A stretch of DNA of 64,000 bases from Ficedula albicollis (GCF_000247815.1 NC_021674.1:29576901-29640900); one strand, 5' to 3'; shown: positions 12,969-26,702, counted from the stretch's first letter. The notes: generated by a model from the letters alone, not told the origin. A program made the numbers and translations.

Positions 12969-15900
12969 TATTTCTTAATATTGTAGTCTAGGGATTCAAA
13001 ACTTAAAAGTATAGCGTATCGTTTTGAGCTAAAAAGAGAGTGGAAGTTGCTGGAATGGGTAGTTGCATGATTAACTATATTTCAATTACTTGATTAATGT
13101 TCTTAAATTATAAAGTAGAGGTTACATATAAGTAAATAGTAATCACATTTTAAAATTTATCAGTGTTTATTACCCAATATATATTTTTTAAGAATTTTAT
13201 GTCCTTAAAATCTCTTAATATTTTAGTGATAGAAAAATACAAAATAATAACTTTAAGTTTGCTTGAAAGTCTGTATTTAATGAGAATCTTAAAAAGAATT
13301 TATGTTTTTTGTACCTTTAAGGTGTCATAATGTGCATAATTTTCTGTTGAACTCCACAGTGGATCATCTAAGCTTTAAGCACCATAAAAAGCCAAAGGGT
13401 ATTCACCCTATGTTCTTGATAAATGTTAGCAGTCAGTGCTGATACTTTCTGAAGTATTTAAGATGGACAAGAAGAGTGTTGAAGAAATGTGTCATTTTAG
13501 AAGAATAAGAAAAAGATTAGTTCACTCCATATAATGTGTAGATTGTTCTGGAGCAGTATTGTTATCCATATTCTTGCAAAAGAAGAGGATATAGTTTGAA
13601 TCAAAGATACCTTCTGACCAGCAAACTCTGCACTCTTAGCTTTGTGTTACCTGTTTAGTGTAAGGACTAAACACAGATTGCATTCAGGAGATATGAAAAG
13701 CTTGTGGATACATTACAGACTTGTTGATGGTACTTGAAAAAAAGATATTAAAATTGTATTTGATGCCTAAGGCAAAGTGTGGAATAAACATTTTTTTAAT
13801 TGTCCATTGCATCCAAACATTACATGATTAGACTTGGAATCTCAGTTCCTGAAGTCAGTGTTTTGTGTGTAGGCATACTTTGCATATTCTGTAGACTATG
13901 AAATTTTCTTCTTAGCACTGCTTACTCATTTCATCCAAATCTGCCTGATGAGAAGGAAAAAGGCTCTCACAAGAACAATTAGTACTTTTCTGGAAACAAA
14001 TTCCTGACAAATGCATGAATGTGGGCCATATAGCTGCACATCAATATGTCTCTCTGTATGTATACATATACAGATTCCTATGCAGAATTATGTAATTATT
14101 TACATATCCATGCATATGTGGGATATGTATACATATACCTATTTATATACATACATTTAGATATTAATATATGTATACACTAATAGGTATCATAACAACG
14201 AAGGTTGGTTTTGAATCTCATTGAACTTCTATTTTAGCAGAAAAAACTAATTTTCTTGATGTTTAGTTAGAATATTACTAATGACCTATTGAAGATATCA
14301 TTTGATATACCTTAATGTTTCATACAAAATTTAATTTAGTTTGCAATTATAACTTGTTTCATTATACAAATCTGACAGTGTTTTAATTTTGTGACACTGT
14401 AGATTAAATCCAGCATATGCAGATGCAAAAAAGCATTTGAAGAATCTTACTTGGTAGAATAAAGACATTTAATTTAATATTGATAATCTAATTCTGTTTG
14501 TAGCTGTAGAGAATTCCATGTTCATACAATGAAATTATGATTGTTTCCAATGCATAAAAGTATGGAATTATTGCTATAAAATAAAGCTGGTAGAAGACTA
14601 TTTAAATACTTACTGCCACCTTATGTTTTCATAAAAGTTTTGCAGGAGTGTTCAAATTAAGAATACTTTTCTAAAGCTCTTAATTTACTGTGCATTTGTG
14701 CAAGAGCCTTTTGTCTCCAACAGGTTCTTGCTTGTAGTGTATTTGTAATTTACATAGCCCAGTGTTACAGAATTTCACTTTGATTACAACCTACCAGTAA
14801 AACTCTTCTTAACATGTTGTTATTTATTCAGAAGTAAGAAATTTTTTATACCATATATAACACAAAAATACAGACTGAGGTTATAGAACCATTAGTCAAG
14901 AATGACTAGATTAATTCATAGGTAAGCAATAAGTTACTATTTTACTGTCTGATGGCAGGTGACCCTCTTGCATGGGAAGACACACTACAGTTAAGTGCCT
15001 GTTTTGCCTTAGACAGTCTAAACTGCAGTATTGAGGAGCTACTTGTCAGGGAGCTCAGACAACCATCCCCTTGGAGTGAGGTGGCCAGGGGAAAATAGAA
15101 TAGAAGGGATTCCCTATGTTTGTGTGAAGATCCTTTAAAGTCCTCTTTGAGAGGGAAAAGCATGGTGCTGTCTGCCTTTAAGAAAACCACATTTTAACCT
15201 GAGAGCCGATTAACTTCAAATATCAATAACAGTGCCTTTATCAACATATGTTAGTAATGTGCAGAACTGTTATGTTCCATGGGGTCAGTATGAAATGATT
15301 TCGCTTTAAAAACAAAACCTGTTACTGCTTATTGGTAAATTACCTCAAATGAGTCTATGTTCTTCTGTTTCTCTACTGCCCCCCAAGGGCTTTAAGAGTT
15401 ACCAAATTGCTGACATGGAAAGTGAAAACAAATGCTATAGTAATGCCTATTTTCCTTAACAAAGAAGAATAAAAATAAAATAAGGCTAGAGGAGTAATTT
15501 TCAACATATAGGAAATATATTTTTTTAGTCTGATTTTTTTATGCAAATAAATCTGAGTCTCATCTCCAATCTCAACAGTGTTAATGTCAGCTCATTTTAA
15601 TGGCTGCACCAACTATATAATCTGGAAACTGACCACCAACCATAAACCTTCAAGAACTATATTTTCAGTGTTCTGAGAACTATCTGAGTACTATTAAAAT
15701 CCTAAGGCTATTAATATTACTAGTTCACTTTTTTTTTAATATTAAATACATTATTCAAAATTAAGAGTGTTCATTGTGTTACTACTGTATACCAAAGGTT
15801 AAGAGAATACAAAGTTTTGTCAGGTGAGACTTTTTATTAATGAAGGGACAACTAAACACTATTCAAGAAATTGAATAATTTCTTCTAACATAATGATTTT

Positions 15901-16127
15901 TTAAAATTACAGTTCAAACAAATTTGACTTTAAATGCATACAATAACTTCAACATACAAGATACATTGGTTATTCACATCCATGTTTTATGTCGATTTGT
16001 TTCCTGGAACAGAGTATAAAGTCCAGTGAAGCTTTTTTAAGGTAACTTTTCTACAAGCATTTGATAAGTGAATGTCAGTTTATTTAGCAAATATTTTTTT
16101 AGTAAGTGAGATTATTGAAGTCGCCTG

Positions 16128-16213
16128 CAAATTCTAACAGATTTTGTATGTTTTGTTGAGCCACGGACAAATTCTAACAGATTTTGTATGTTTTGTTGGT
16201 AATGAGCCACCGA
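16128..16213. repeat. Tandem duplication, ~40-bp unit x2
   Basis: CAAATTCTAACAGATTTTGT occurs at 16128 and again at 16168. The second copy has a 6-bp insertion (GGTAAT) before GAGCCAC and one substitution. Intronic. Confidence 0.9.
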
Positions 16214-16659
16214 TCTCATTGTTTCAGTTTTGATTCCTTGTTCTACATGGTGGGGTGAGGGGGGAGAGAGAGGTAGTGCACAGCTTTTTCCAGATCTCAG
16301 TAAGAAAGGTTTAGCAACAAATGGCTTAATAGCGTGGCTGCTTTGTAAGGCAGAATAAGAGGAGGAAGATGGATGGCAAGAAAATCCTGCCTCTCGTCAT
16401 GTGCTGGGTGCCGTGCATCCGTGCAGCATTGGACAGAGCCTGAATGGATTTCCCCATGGCTCACTGAACGAGAGCAGTACAGTACCAGCCATGGAGAGAA
16501 GATCTCCCTTTTGCTCTTATGAGCCTTTGTATAATTTCCTTACAAGAAAACAGCTTCTAGGTGTTCTCCTGAGAACTCAGTGAATTTATCTGGTAGCCAG
16601 GGAATCTGTGCAGCATAACTCAGGCCTGAATGCCCTGCTGTGTGTGCAGTGCCTCACAG

Positions 16660-16769
16660 GCTGTGCCTGCTTAGGTTCACTGTTACGTGAGTCATTAACT
16701 CCCAAATATGTAACGCTGTGCCTGCTTAGGTTCACTGTTACGTGAGTCATTAACTCCCAAATATGTAAC
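16660..16769. repeat. Perfect tandem duplication, 55-bp unit x2
   Basis: Two adjacent 55-bp copies (16660-16714, 16715-16769), each starting GCTGTGCCTGCTTAGG and ending AATATGTAAC, with no differences that I can see. The identity makes this the youngest of the local duplications, or a polymorphic one. The unit contains the near-palindrome GTTACGTGAG. Intronic. Confidence 0.95.
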
Positions 16770-17545
16770 AGTCTCCAGTCATGTCCATAGCATCCAGAAG
16801 CCCAAACTGTGTTTTTGTTGTCTCAAAACAAAATCCATTGGAGACAGTGGGAAGGATTTCCTATCACAATATGACTTGTCAAGCAATCAGCTGTGTGAGC
16901 ACTTACTCATCTCATACTTCTGCCGAGTCTCATAAGGGAGATTAGGCTCTAAGTCTCTACTTGAAAAGAGAATTAAATCTGTGTGCTATTGAAAGTTGTG
17001 CAGGTAGCTGATAACTTTGTAACCTTGCCTCTTGAGTAAGTGTTGACTCTGTCCTCCGTTGTGGTATTCAGAGAGTTGTAGTTCTGAAAGATCATTCTTT
17101 GGGATGGTACACATAAGATGCTTATCCTGACCATTCTCTCCTAAAAACTAAAATTATTTGCAGTTTTACAAAACATTACCTGTATGTACCCATTAATTTA
17201 TTCTGTTCTTCTGAACAGACTCCAAGATGCATACTTGCTGCTTTTGTCCTTTATTGTTTTCCTAAATTTATATTTGGCTCTATAGTCACTTCTGTAGTCT
17301 CCTCACAATGAAGTAGTATCACTATATCCTGCTCATGTATTGGCAAAGAAGTCGTATATCTTCATATGTTGTTAGTTTGCATCACTATGATTAATTCTTA
17401 AATGTTTATAAAGCTTTTGAGATTATTTTAGATTTCTTCAATTCTAAGCCCTAGAGATAGATATAATAATAGGCAACTTGACTTTTTATGTTAATTTGTT
17501 TTCTAAAATATATTAAGTGTTTTTTATTGTTATTTATAGTACACA

Positions 17546-17869
17546 AATTAATGAGGTGGTGTTAATTAATCAAAGAAAGCTTTAAGGTCAATGTTTGCCG
17601 GTAACAAGAATTTGGTAAATTAAAGCATTCAGTGTGCAAGGCTCTCCTGCATTGATGGCAGCTCAGTTGATGCAGGAAAGGGCACAAGTTAATAAGAGTA
17701 TGCTGTAATCAGAATTAATGACGTGGTGTTAATTAATCAAAGAAAGCTTTAAGGTCAATGTTTGCCGGTAACAAGAATTTGGTAAATTAAAGCATTCAGT
17801 GTGCAAGGCTCTCCTGCATTGATGGCAGCTCAGTTGATGCAGGAAAGGGCACAAGTTAATAAGAGTATG
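17546..17869. repeat. Tandem duplication, ~157-bp unit x2 with 10-bp spacer
   Basis: 17546-17702 is repeated at 17713-17869. The repeat starts AATTAATGA(G/C)GTGGTG and ends AATAAGAGTATG, and I see one substitution (GAGG against GACG). The intervening CTGTAATCAG (17703-17712) is not repeated after the second copy. Intronic. Confidence 0.93.
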
Positions 17870-19504
17870 ACCACTCTGGGCTTTACTGTGTGATGCACAC
17901 ACAGATGCAGAAGGAATACAACTTTACATTATCAAAAGTTTGATATGCAAGAGCAGAATTAAGCTCTGGGGTTTATACTTTGAATGGGGAAGCTAAGTTT
18001 TGTGATTTTATGAGAAATGTCTTGTACCACCACACAAAAATAACGCTAGCAGTGGGAGGCAATCCTACTTTGAAAAGCAATTGTTATGACTACCAAAGAA
18101 GCTTTGTGTGAACTTTTACATGCACTTTTTCTTTAAAAGAGTGAGTGCATTACAATGTGTTAAAATTATTTCTCTATATCCATTTGAATGTTTTGACCAT
18201 CAGACTGTGAACTACTCCCACAATATCTAAGAGTAATACTATGAAATACTGCTTTGATGCTTGATTTCATTCTCCATTTGGGGCAGGGGTAAAGCCCAGT
18301 AAAGCAGAACAAAACTAAGTCTCTCTGTTTTGTAGCAACTTGAAGTAATTAACATGCAAGAACTACCTACTGATAAAAACTCAAGCCCCATACTCCCTCT
18401 TGTGGTTTATCTTGAAGAACATGAAAAATATTTATATACATATATGTATACATTTCGAGTATATGTATAGATAGAAAAAAATATCTATAATTACACAGAA
18501 AATAAAGTTTTAGTTTAAGTAAAAACAACTTCCTACTTTCAAAAAAAATCTAATTTGTTTTAAATTATATCAGAACATGTAATTCACCCTGAAGGCCATA
18601 TTATTTATCCTCAGATTTAGTGTACCTCTGTTTTAACAGATTCTTCTCTCATAGTTTTCCAAATCCAGTGAGGCACTCCATGTTGGTTTCTATAGAATGT
18701 CCCAACTGAGGGGCCCTTATGGCTACTCAGCAATGCCAATAAAGTTTAGTTCTCAGTAACCATTTCGAAAGAAAAAAATTCTTACGTTAAAGGGCTTTTC
18801 AAAGATGTGAAAAGGACTTTCTGTAATATTTAGCAGCTTTTCTGGAGCTTTTGCCATATCCTTGCTGCTTGCATCCAATTCCTTTCTGAGAACTTCAGTC
18901 TTGTAGAAGTGTAACTAAGAACATTTCTTATTTCATGGGAAATAAGTAAAATCATTCTGTTAGCTTGCTTTTAATTTAAGAAAGGGGTAATTTACAGTTG
19001 TAGTTACTACCATTTAAAAAGAATGAAAAGAGAAATAATCTTGACAAATGCAAAGCTATTAGAAACATGTTGACTACAGATGTGTTGATTCTGAAATATT
19101 CCATGCCTATTTGTACGTCAAAATAATGGTATGCTTCATGTATCATCTGTACTTGGTAATAACAAACAAACCCTTATGCATTATTTGTTTGTGATGATTC
19201 ATCTAATCTCTTACTCTTGAGATTTTACTATATCTCACTTCAAAAAAAATCCCAAAGCTTTCTCTAAAACTTAGTTTTATTATACTCCTTTTCTATGTGA
19301 GGTTTTCTAATAAAGGAATGAAAAAGAGGTGACAGTAAAAAAAGAAATAAATACTTTAAATGTGTATCATTTATTTTTCATGTTCTTTCATTATGGTTGG
19401 GTGTGGGTTTTAGATTGCACCTTTTAGGTGCGATCAAAATGAAAGTATGAAACAACATGACATTAAAACTCTAGTTTTCACTGTTGTTTTTATTTTCCAT
19501 GTAG

Positions 19505-19634
19505 AAAAGTGACAATAATGGAAGACTCTGATCAAAACATCCATCTGAAAAACTTGTCTCTTCAGCAAGCAACCAATGAGGAGGAAGCCTTAAACCTACT
19601 CTTCTTAGGGGACACCAACAGAATGATTGCTGAG
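19505..19634 (+). CDS. KIF6: KIF6 exon: motor domain
   Basis: 130 bp. The first base completes the split proline codon, followed by 43 codons, leaving in phase 0; acceptor CATGTAG, donor GTGAGA. It encodes KVTIMEDSDQNIHLKNLSLQ and then a TNEEEALNLLFLGDTNRMIAE segment. This corresponds to the motor region leading into switch I; EEALNLLFLGDTNR occupies the place of the usual 'GxxNR' element before SSRSH. Confidence 0.95.
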
Positions 19635-19740
19635 GTGAGATTTGCTGCTCCAAATCTTTCTTAACACCATCAGAGTAAAATGGTCACAAACATCTCTCCT
19701 CCTCTCTCAAATAAGATGTATGTTTTAGAAGTCCTTGGAC

Positions 19741-19908
19741 ATAAATTAAATTAAATTAGAGTGTATTTCCACAGTGAAATTAAATAAGCATTTCTCAGAT
19801 TATAATGCTCCATAGTGGATCTACATAAATTAAATTAAATTAGAGTGTATTTCCACAGTGAAATTAAATAAGCATTTCTCAGATTATAATGTTCCATAGT
19901 GGATCTCT
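19741..19908. repeat. Tandem duplication, 84-bp unit x2
   Basis: ATAAATTAAATTAAATTAGA begins at 19741 and 19825. The copies run to TAGTGGATCT and differ at about two sites (GCTCC against GTTCC near the end). It starts about 107 bp after a KIF6 donor site but does not touch the exon. Confidence 0.93.
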
Positions 19909-20050
19909 TTGGTGGTTCTTGATGTTACTGAAATTCATTGTAAACTATAGACTGACTTTTGAATGTGGCATGTATCAACATACGCAGACATGTAAAGATA
20001 AAAAAATGTCCTTGCAAAGCATTGTCAAACATTCCCAGTGAAGTTTATTC

Positions 20051-20190
20051 CTTGAAGCGTTCAACACCAGGTTGGGTGGGGCCATGAGCAACCTGTTCTA
20101 GTGGAAGGTGTGTGGGGTGTGAGCAGATTGGGGGACTGGAACAAGATGGTCTTTAAGGTCCAACTGAAATAATTCTATGATTCTATGATT
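20051..20190 (+). mobile_element. CR1 LINE 3' end, plus strand
   Basis: The stretch CCAGGTTGGGTGGGGCCATG, then GAGCAACCTGTTCTAGTGG, then GGGACTGGAACAAGATGGTC, then TTTAAGGTCCAACTGAAAT leads to the terminal ATTCTATGATTCTATGATT. This is the diagnostic 3' tail of avian CR1, ending in tandem ATTCTATG octamers rather than poly(A). Only about 140 bp remains (severe 5' truncation). It lies in KIF6 sense orientation. Confidence 0.93.
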
Positions 20191-20264
20191 AAGCACTCAA
20201 TTGCTTTTGAAGAAATTAATGTTAGTCCCCTCTTTTTTTCCTTCTTATTGCATCAACACATGGT

Positions 20265-20358
20265 GTTGTGTGTAACAACACAAAACAACCTCCCCAACCA
20301 AACAAAAACCCCCCAAACCAAACAAATAAACAAAACTCACCAAAAACAAAAAACCCAA
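20265..20358. repeat. C/A-rich low-complexity tract
   Basis: About 90 bp made almost only of A and C (runs such as CCAAACCAAACAAATAAACA), starting after GTTGTGTGTAACAACAC. Similar A/C or T/G tracts occur at 26703-26760, 27797-27833, 31243-31340 and 41581-41735. Origin unknown. Confidence 0.8.
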
Positions 20359-20517
20359 TTGTAGTTCAAAGGAAGTTCAAAATAAATATGTGCCAATATT
20401 CAAACACAAGGGTGTTTTTACTGATTCTGAAAGATTCAAGTTAAATGTTTCTGTGTCTGACATCTGTAAATTTCTTTTTTCCCTTGGGTATGGGATGTAA
20501 ATAGAAAAAGTGTATTG

Positions 20518-20625
20518 TATAATATGGGCACTGACAATGTATCTTTACTACTACTAGAGTTAATTATCTTTTATAATATGGGCACTGACAATGTATCTTT
20601 ACTGCTACTAGAGTTAATTCTCTTC
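20518..20625. repeat. Tandem duplication, 54-bp unit x2
   Basis: TATAATATGGGCACTGACAA starts at 20518 and 20572. The copies differ at about three bases (ACTACTACT against ACTGCTACT; TATCTTT against TCTCTTC). Intronic. Confidence 0.93.
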
Positions 20626-21691
20626 TAGAACTTTTTGGATTTTCTTCCTCTGCATCTCCAAAAGGACATATCATAAATCATTGACAAGAAAGACTCTTAA
20701 GAGTATATGAATAATCAGGTAGTTCTGTCTTCCTGCTGGATGACCACATACACCTGAACACAGGGGAAGAAGCATTTGATTACAAAATGTAAATAGGGAA
20801 CACAAATATTTCTTCTTTCTCAAGGATGACTATTTCAAGTTATATTTTGAGGTAGGAATATGTTAAAGCAAGAGATAATCAACATAAAGGCTGCTCATAA
20901 ACCTGAGCATTGAGGAAAGGAACTGCTTCATGATATTGAAATAGAAAAATTGATACCGTGTGGAGGAGAGGAACTTGACAAAGTGTAATAGAGGAGAAAA
21001 GGGTTAATCTAGAGATCTAAGAAAGAGGACTTGTGACATAAAACATTTCCAGTGATCCATATTTTTAAATCTTGAGTTATGGTAATACTTTCTGACCTCT
21101 GAAGATTAGAACTGTCTTAAATAAACTTTAAGGGAAATGAAGCAAGATTAATAAACCTAAATAGAAAAGAAAGTCAAATAAATGCTGGATTCATCTTTTT
21201 TAATGATGAGTTTGGCTCATCATGGAAAAGCTCAGATGACTGTAATGGATCACATATGAGATCTGTAGCCTCTACAATTGCAATCTAGTGCCTTAACCCT
21301 GAATAACCCTCCTTTGAAGAGTTGACTGTTTTGAAAAAAAGAATGACAATTTTATTTCTGCTTTGCTTATGCTAATGCAGTCTAACTTGTGGTTTGAGGG
21401 GTGCACTTTTCCCTCAACACTGATTGTGCTAAAAAGAAAGTCATCACAATGTTAAAAATATTTTATAGGCAAAATTTCTTTGTTCCTTTATTCATTACGT
21501 TTCATAACCTAAGGGAATGTTTATAACCAAATGTTTCTTTCCCGCATGTAACTATATAGCCCAAGAGAAGGACAAAAAGGAAACTAATCTAATTTGTGCT
21601 GCATTGTTTTATTAGGCAATGTAGGACTGGTCCTGTGCTCCAGTTTTGATGTGTACTATGAGTTGTTGAAATGTTAAGATGGGAGACATTT

Positions 21692-21801
21692 GTGCACTGG
21701 CAATTCATAATTTAAAAATCCAAGTAGGACTTTTTTGTCTCGTATTGTACACTGGCAACTCATAATGAAAAAATCCAAGTAGGACTTTTTTGTCTCGTAT
21801 T
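21692..21801. repeat. Tandem duplication, 55-bp unit x2
   Basis: Copies 21692-21746 and 21747-21801 share CACTGGCAA(T/C)TCATAAT and the exact end AGGACTTTTTTGTCTCGTATT. About four differences. Intronic. Confidence 0.93.
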
Positions 21802-22534
21802 TTGCCAGAGAGAAATAGGCAGAGATCAAAACAAAAAATACTGAGTCTTTTTTTGGCAGCTCTACTAAATGTAAGGACTAGATTTTTGTGTGCTTTCCAA
21901 TAAAGCATTTTCTTGTTACATTTGAATGCAACAGGTTATAAAATCTGAACTTTTTTCTTATCTTTTATATCTGTTAATACAACTTTATGATTTCAGTATC
22001 TGAAATGCATGCTGAGCATTTAAAAAATCAAATTTGTAGTATAAGCAGTTGGTAGCAGCAACATTTTAAAAAGTTCCTGTGTAGGAGTAAGTGTTTGGCG
22101 ATTTAGGTAGTGTTCTCAAAACATTTTATTTTGGTATACTAATAATATATCTTCACTGAAGTGGTATTTTCTAAGTTCTTGTAATGGAAATCTCATATGA
22201 CCTCTGTCTTTTGAAGTAACATGCCTAAACCTCTGTGATTTTGAGAATTCTTAGTGGTTTTTTAATACTTCTCTTAAATCAGTAGAGTAAGATAGCCTAC
22301 CAAGGATGTGCAGCAATTTCAAAACTGTAAAATCTTTTCCTGAGATTAGTATGTCTGAGGACTGCAGCTGCATGTGCAGTTAGAATTTATTTTTCCTCTA
22401 ATGAAAAAGTACTTTGCTTTAATGAGGAAGGAAATGTTTCAGTGCAGGATTTTATACCTATAGCACTCCATTTTTAAAATTTGGAACACAGTGTCTACTA
22501 CACAGTATTTGTTCCATCATTTGAAATGTTTGAA

Positions 22535-22869
22535 GTACACTTAGGGCAATCAGTAAACTTTTGGCATTTTAAATATGTTTATTTCAAGAAAGAATGAAAC
22601 TTAAAGCTTTAAGGATAGTTGCAGGAACTGACTTGTGACCTGTGAATTGAACTCACTGTATTTATTGCAGTACACTTAGGGCAATCAGTAAACTTTTGGC
22701 TTTTAAATATGATTATTTCAAGAAAGAATGAAACTTAAAGTTTTAAGGATAGTTGCGGGAACTGACTTGTGACCTGTGAGTTGAACTCATTGTATTTATT
22801 GTTAAAGCTTTAAGGATAGTTGCAGGAACTGACTTGTGACCTGTGAATTGAACTCACTGTATTTATTGC
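22535..22869. repeat. 135-bp tandem duplication with partial third copy
   Basis: GTACACTTAGGGCAATCAGT starts at 22535 and 22670. A third, 5'-truncated copy (about 22803-22869) starts AAAGCTTTAAGGATAG. Copy 3 agrees with copy 1 (AAGCTT, GCAGGAAC, GAATTGAACTCACTG) at sites where copy 2 differs (AAGTTT, GCGGGAAC, GAGTTGAACTCATTG). Intronic. Confidence 0.93.
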
Positions 22870-24135
22870 ACATAAGTATTCTCTTGAATAAATTTTAAAA
22901 GCTACTGGTAGTATTTGACTACATTTTTATTGGATGAGACAGGAAAAATAGGATTTTAATGTGTTAGCATATGAGATTAAATATCACTTCTGACAAAAAT
23001 GTGTGCTATCGGGGTTAGTGCTGCAGTCCAGAAGAAATTACAACTTTCTGCTTTCGTAGGTTCATCTTTTGTGTCAATTGTTAACTTATTTCCACTTGAA
23101 CAAACCTGTTATATTATGTTGTTACCACCAAATGGCATCATTATTTCAGCACAGGTGCTTTCATTTCCATATGTAGTAAAAAAATTACTGGTCATACATA
23201 CCACTTTGAAAAGTCCTTAAAATGCTTCGGGATTTATATGGATAAAAGGCATTATATAACATAAGGTTTAAGAATGTCATCACCAGGGAATATTAATTAC
23301 TTTAAAAGTTACCATGGTCTAACTGGGAAACTGGACTTGTGATAAATATGGAAAGATAAAGTATTGCTTTCAGGAAGTGATTGCACCTTTTCTGATTCTT
23401 ATATTTTCATAGCAACCATTTTTCAATTTCAACAATGACAAGTGTACCTATGCACAACTGAGGAGCCCCTTCACCTGTGACGTATTGTTTAGCAAACATA
23501 CTGAGGTCTCTCTCACTACCAGGTATAAAGACAGGCACCTCCTATTCTTCAGTTTATCCTCTTCCTTATAGCACAGTTCTTTTGGGACCAGTGGAGGTTA
23601 TGGTCACTAGGCAGAGCTACCCATCTGAACTGTGAAATGACAGCATGTAGCTGTCAGAACAATCCCTCTGATTGTAGCATGAGAATGGAGAAAATTGATT
23701 TGATATCAATCTTGGATGCCTTTACTACTTTCTTTTTTTTTTCTCTTGCTCTTCTTTGAAAAGTTCAGAAGCAAAAAACCTTAAGAGGAAAAAGAAGCAT
23801 TCATTAAAAGAAAATTTTGTACCTTTTCACTGAGACATTCTCTCAAAAAACTGTGAGCACTCAGTCTCTCTTTATGCATTGGCTAGTCACTAATCACTCA
23901 TACAGGAAAATCATGTTCTGCTGTCTAAATATTTTGATTCAAGGAAGAAAAGATTCCACTGGAATGGTATAAGTTGCCAAGTGGAGATGGTTTGCAGTAT
24001 GGGTTGAACAACTGCATTTATCACCTGCAAAATTGTTTCATCCCAGTGGTCCTGAACTCTTTCATGTATTATCTCTGTCAGGGTGTTTTGGCAGCCATAA
24101 TCATCACATTATTCTTCCAGATAGTAGTAGCTTCT

Positions 24136-24301
24136 GTTAGTCTAGTGGTGATTTTCAAACAGCATTTAATATGTCTTTGTCCTACTTTAGAAACTTTCTC
24201 TTTCTTAGGTCCTCAATAGTTAGTCTAGTGGTGATTTTCAAACAGCATTTCATATGTCTTTGTCCTACTTAAGAAACTTTCTCTTTCTTAGGTCCTCAAT
24301 C
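24136..24301. repeat. Tandem duplication, 83-bp unit x2
   Basis: GTTAGTCTAGTGGTGATTTT starts at 24136 and 24219. The copies end at GGTCCTCAAT and differ at about two sites (TTTAATATG against TTTCATATG; CTTTAGAAA against CTTAAGAAA). Intronic. Confidence 0.94.
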
Positions 24302-26702
24302 CTTAATAACTCTATTCAGTAGCATCCATTTCTGGCTATTTTCAGTGAAAACAACATTTGTAACAGCAGCTGCAACAAATAAAGGGTTTGGGAAATACAT
24401 AAATTCCTGTATAGGGAAGAATTCCTGCAATATTCTGCTGATATAAGATAGGTAAGAATTAGATTAAGATGGACAACTTAGGTTCCAGCAAGTTTTTGGA
24501 TGGTTCTTGACCTTGTATTCCTTGACCAAAATATCCAACTCAGAAGCTTCTTGCAGTATGACTGTGATACAGATTCTCATTTAAGTAGAAGCTGCCTTCT
24601 TGCAACCATTGTATAAATAGATGTAGTAGTTTAAGTCACAGAGCTTCTATTCAGTTTATTTAATTTCAGCAAACACAGGTATATTTTTGTCCTGGAAAAA
24701 AACTAGATTGGCTCGTATGGCTTGAAATACACCTTGTACATATTTGCATGATCAAATGAAATGCTGATGCCTAACCAAGTCATGATCTTAGAAGTAACTG
24801 AATGTATCCTATACCATGCCACAAATGGGCAGCAGTAGACCTGACATTAAATCCTTTGTAGTGTTCACATGATATCACAAAGCATCTGCAGTCTGCTTAT
24901 GCGGTTTATGATGTCACAGAATTCCTGGAAAAAATTATTCTTTGTAAGTAACTGCTGCTCATCAGTTGTTCTATATATAACTCTCACAATAACAACCATC
25001 TGCTGAGAACCAGGCCACTCCCCTCTTTCTTTTTTTCCTTCATCACATCAAATTAGTGTGAGGATGATTTCATATACATATGGTTTGAATACTGCTAACA
25101 AAGCCAACATGAACTCTGAAAACCACTAAAGGAACATTTTAGTAGGCTCTGAGACACTGTCCAGAAAATGTTATTTGTTTTCTGTTTTCAAACTTTCTAA
25201 ACAGATGAATTGTGATACTCAGAAGTTGCATATGTAAGATAACAATCAAATAACAAAATAAAAGGTTTGTTTTTGGACTGGAGATACCAACAAATCATCA
25301 TTTCTGTTATGTGCTTTACATCTACTTGTGTCATAAAAGTAGCAAAATGTGAGGGGATTATGCAATTAGCAATTCATGATCACATCCCATTTAACAGTTT
25401 AAATTTTTATGGCTTTATTCTTTCTCCAAGAGTTCTAACTGAGCTTCCTATATATGGGAATTGCAAAGCGGAGATAGAACCATAGTGTGAAAAGCAGTAT
25501 TGGTGTCTTGATTAAACCATGGTTATACTCTGAAGAAGGACTTTAGAAAAATATCAGTTTGGGATTCTAGCCAATGGCTTCCGAATTAACTTCACTCATT
25601 TTTTCATTTACATTAGGAAAAGAAGCTGGGGAGAGAAAAGCAATGGAATTTCTAATGACTAGTCCAGCCAAATCTACTTGGAATATGCAAAATAAAGTTG
25701 TGGCTAGTGTATTGCAATAGACCTTTGCAATAAAAACCTAGTAGAGCAAATATTACCATGTGCTTTTCAGAACTCAGAATCCTGAAATTATTTTCTTTTA
25801 GGGTTTGGAACTTTTTTTGCCTCTGCCGGCAGTACACGGGTGTGACTTAAAGCACATTTTGAAATGCATGAGGTTTTGCTGCAGCATGAAACTCAAGTTT
25901 GCTTAAGAATGCTCATTCAGAAGTGTGATGACTTCTTCAGCTTCTGTCTTAGCAGCGTTTGCTTTGTGCTTCCATCTCTACTCATATTTGATCTGGCTTA
26001 GACTTATCTGCAGTACAGGGTGATTATGTCTATAGTGCAAAATGTCCCTAAATATCAGTTCTGTCAGGGAGAATCTCCTTAAATATTAATTCTGTTGTGA
26101 TTTTTTAGATGGAAAAAATAAAATATCCAGTCCTGCTTCACAGAGCTGCAAATAAAAAGAGTCATAGCTGTCCTAGTAAAATAAGTGAAACTGGCTGTGA
26201 TTATTCATGGAATCAAAATTGCTGAATAAAGTACATTTTCACAGCATATAACTTTTTCTTAGTATAGCTGCATTTTAAGTAACTTTGGGAGAGCTTTCTT
26301 GCTTGACAACTTTCCCTCGGCCTTTTTATTTTCATTCCAATACTACAATTCACTTCCCCCTCATTTGCCCTGCATCACTTCTGAGGACATCATAGCATGT
26401 GACTGCACTCTAATGTTCATTTCACAGGATCATGAATTCCAAAATTCTTCATCTGTACAGACTAACGATCAAAACTCTTTTCCTTCTCCCTCTGAACGTG
26501 CCTTTATTAGGTAAGGCAGCCCAAAAGAAAATACTTCTGCAGCTGAAATTACCTTACAGAATCTTCACCAACAGCTGCAAGTGTATGCTATTCCTGCACA
26601 CTACCTTCACATACTATATGCATTCTGCCACAACTGTTTTCTACAGAGATGCTGAAACAAGAAACTGATCCAGGTTAAATGTCTATGGTTTACAGCTTTT
26701 TG

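Larger units (their letters stand above)
10587..19504 (+). other. KIF6: KIF6 intron (8.9 kb)
   Basis: A+T-rich non-coding DNA. Recognisable content is local duplications at 12383-12968, 16128-16213, 16660-16769 and 17546-17869 (separate entries), plus alternating TA/CA-rich tracts near 14050-14185 and 18430-18485. A somewhat more G+C-rich patch at about 16200-16700 has no recognised gene or repeat. The acceptor is CCATGTAG, ending at 19504. Nothing coding was found. Confidence 0.75.

Noticed and set aside
16380..16700. More G+C-rich patch as a possible promoter or CpG island
   Set aside because: CpG dinucleotides are few, no TATA or exon follows, and it lies in the middle of a KIF6 intron.
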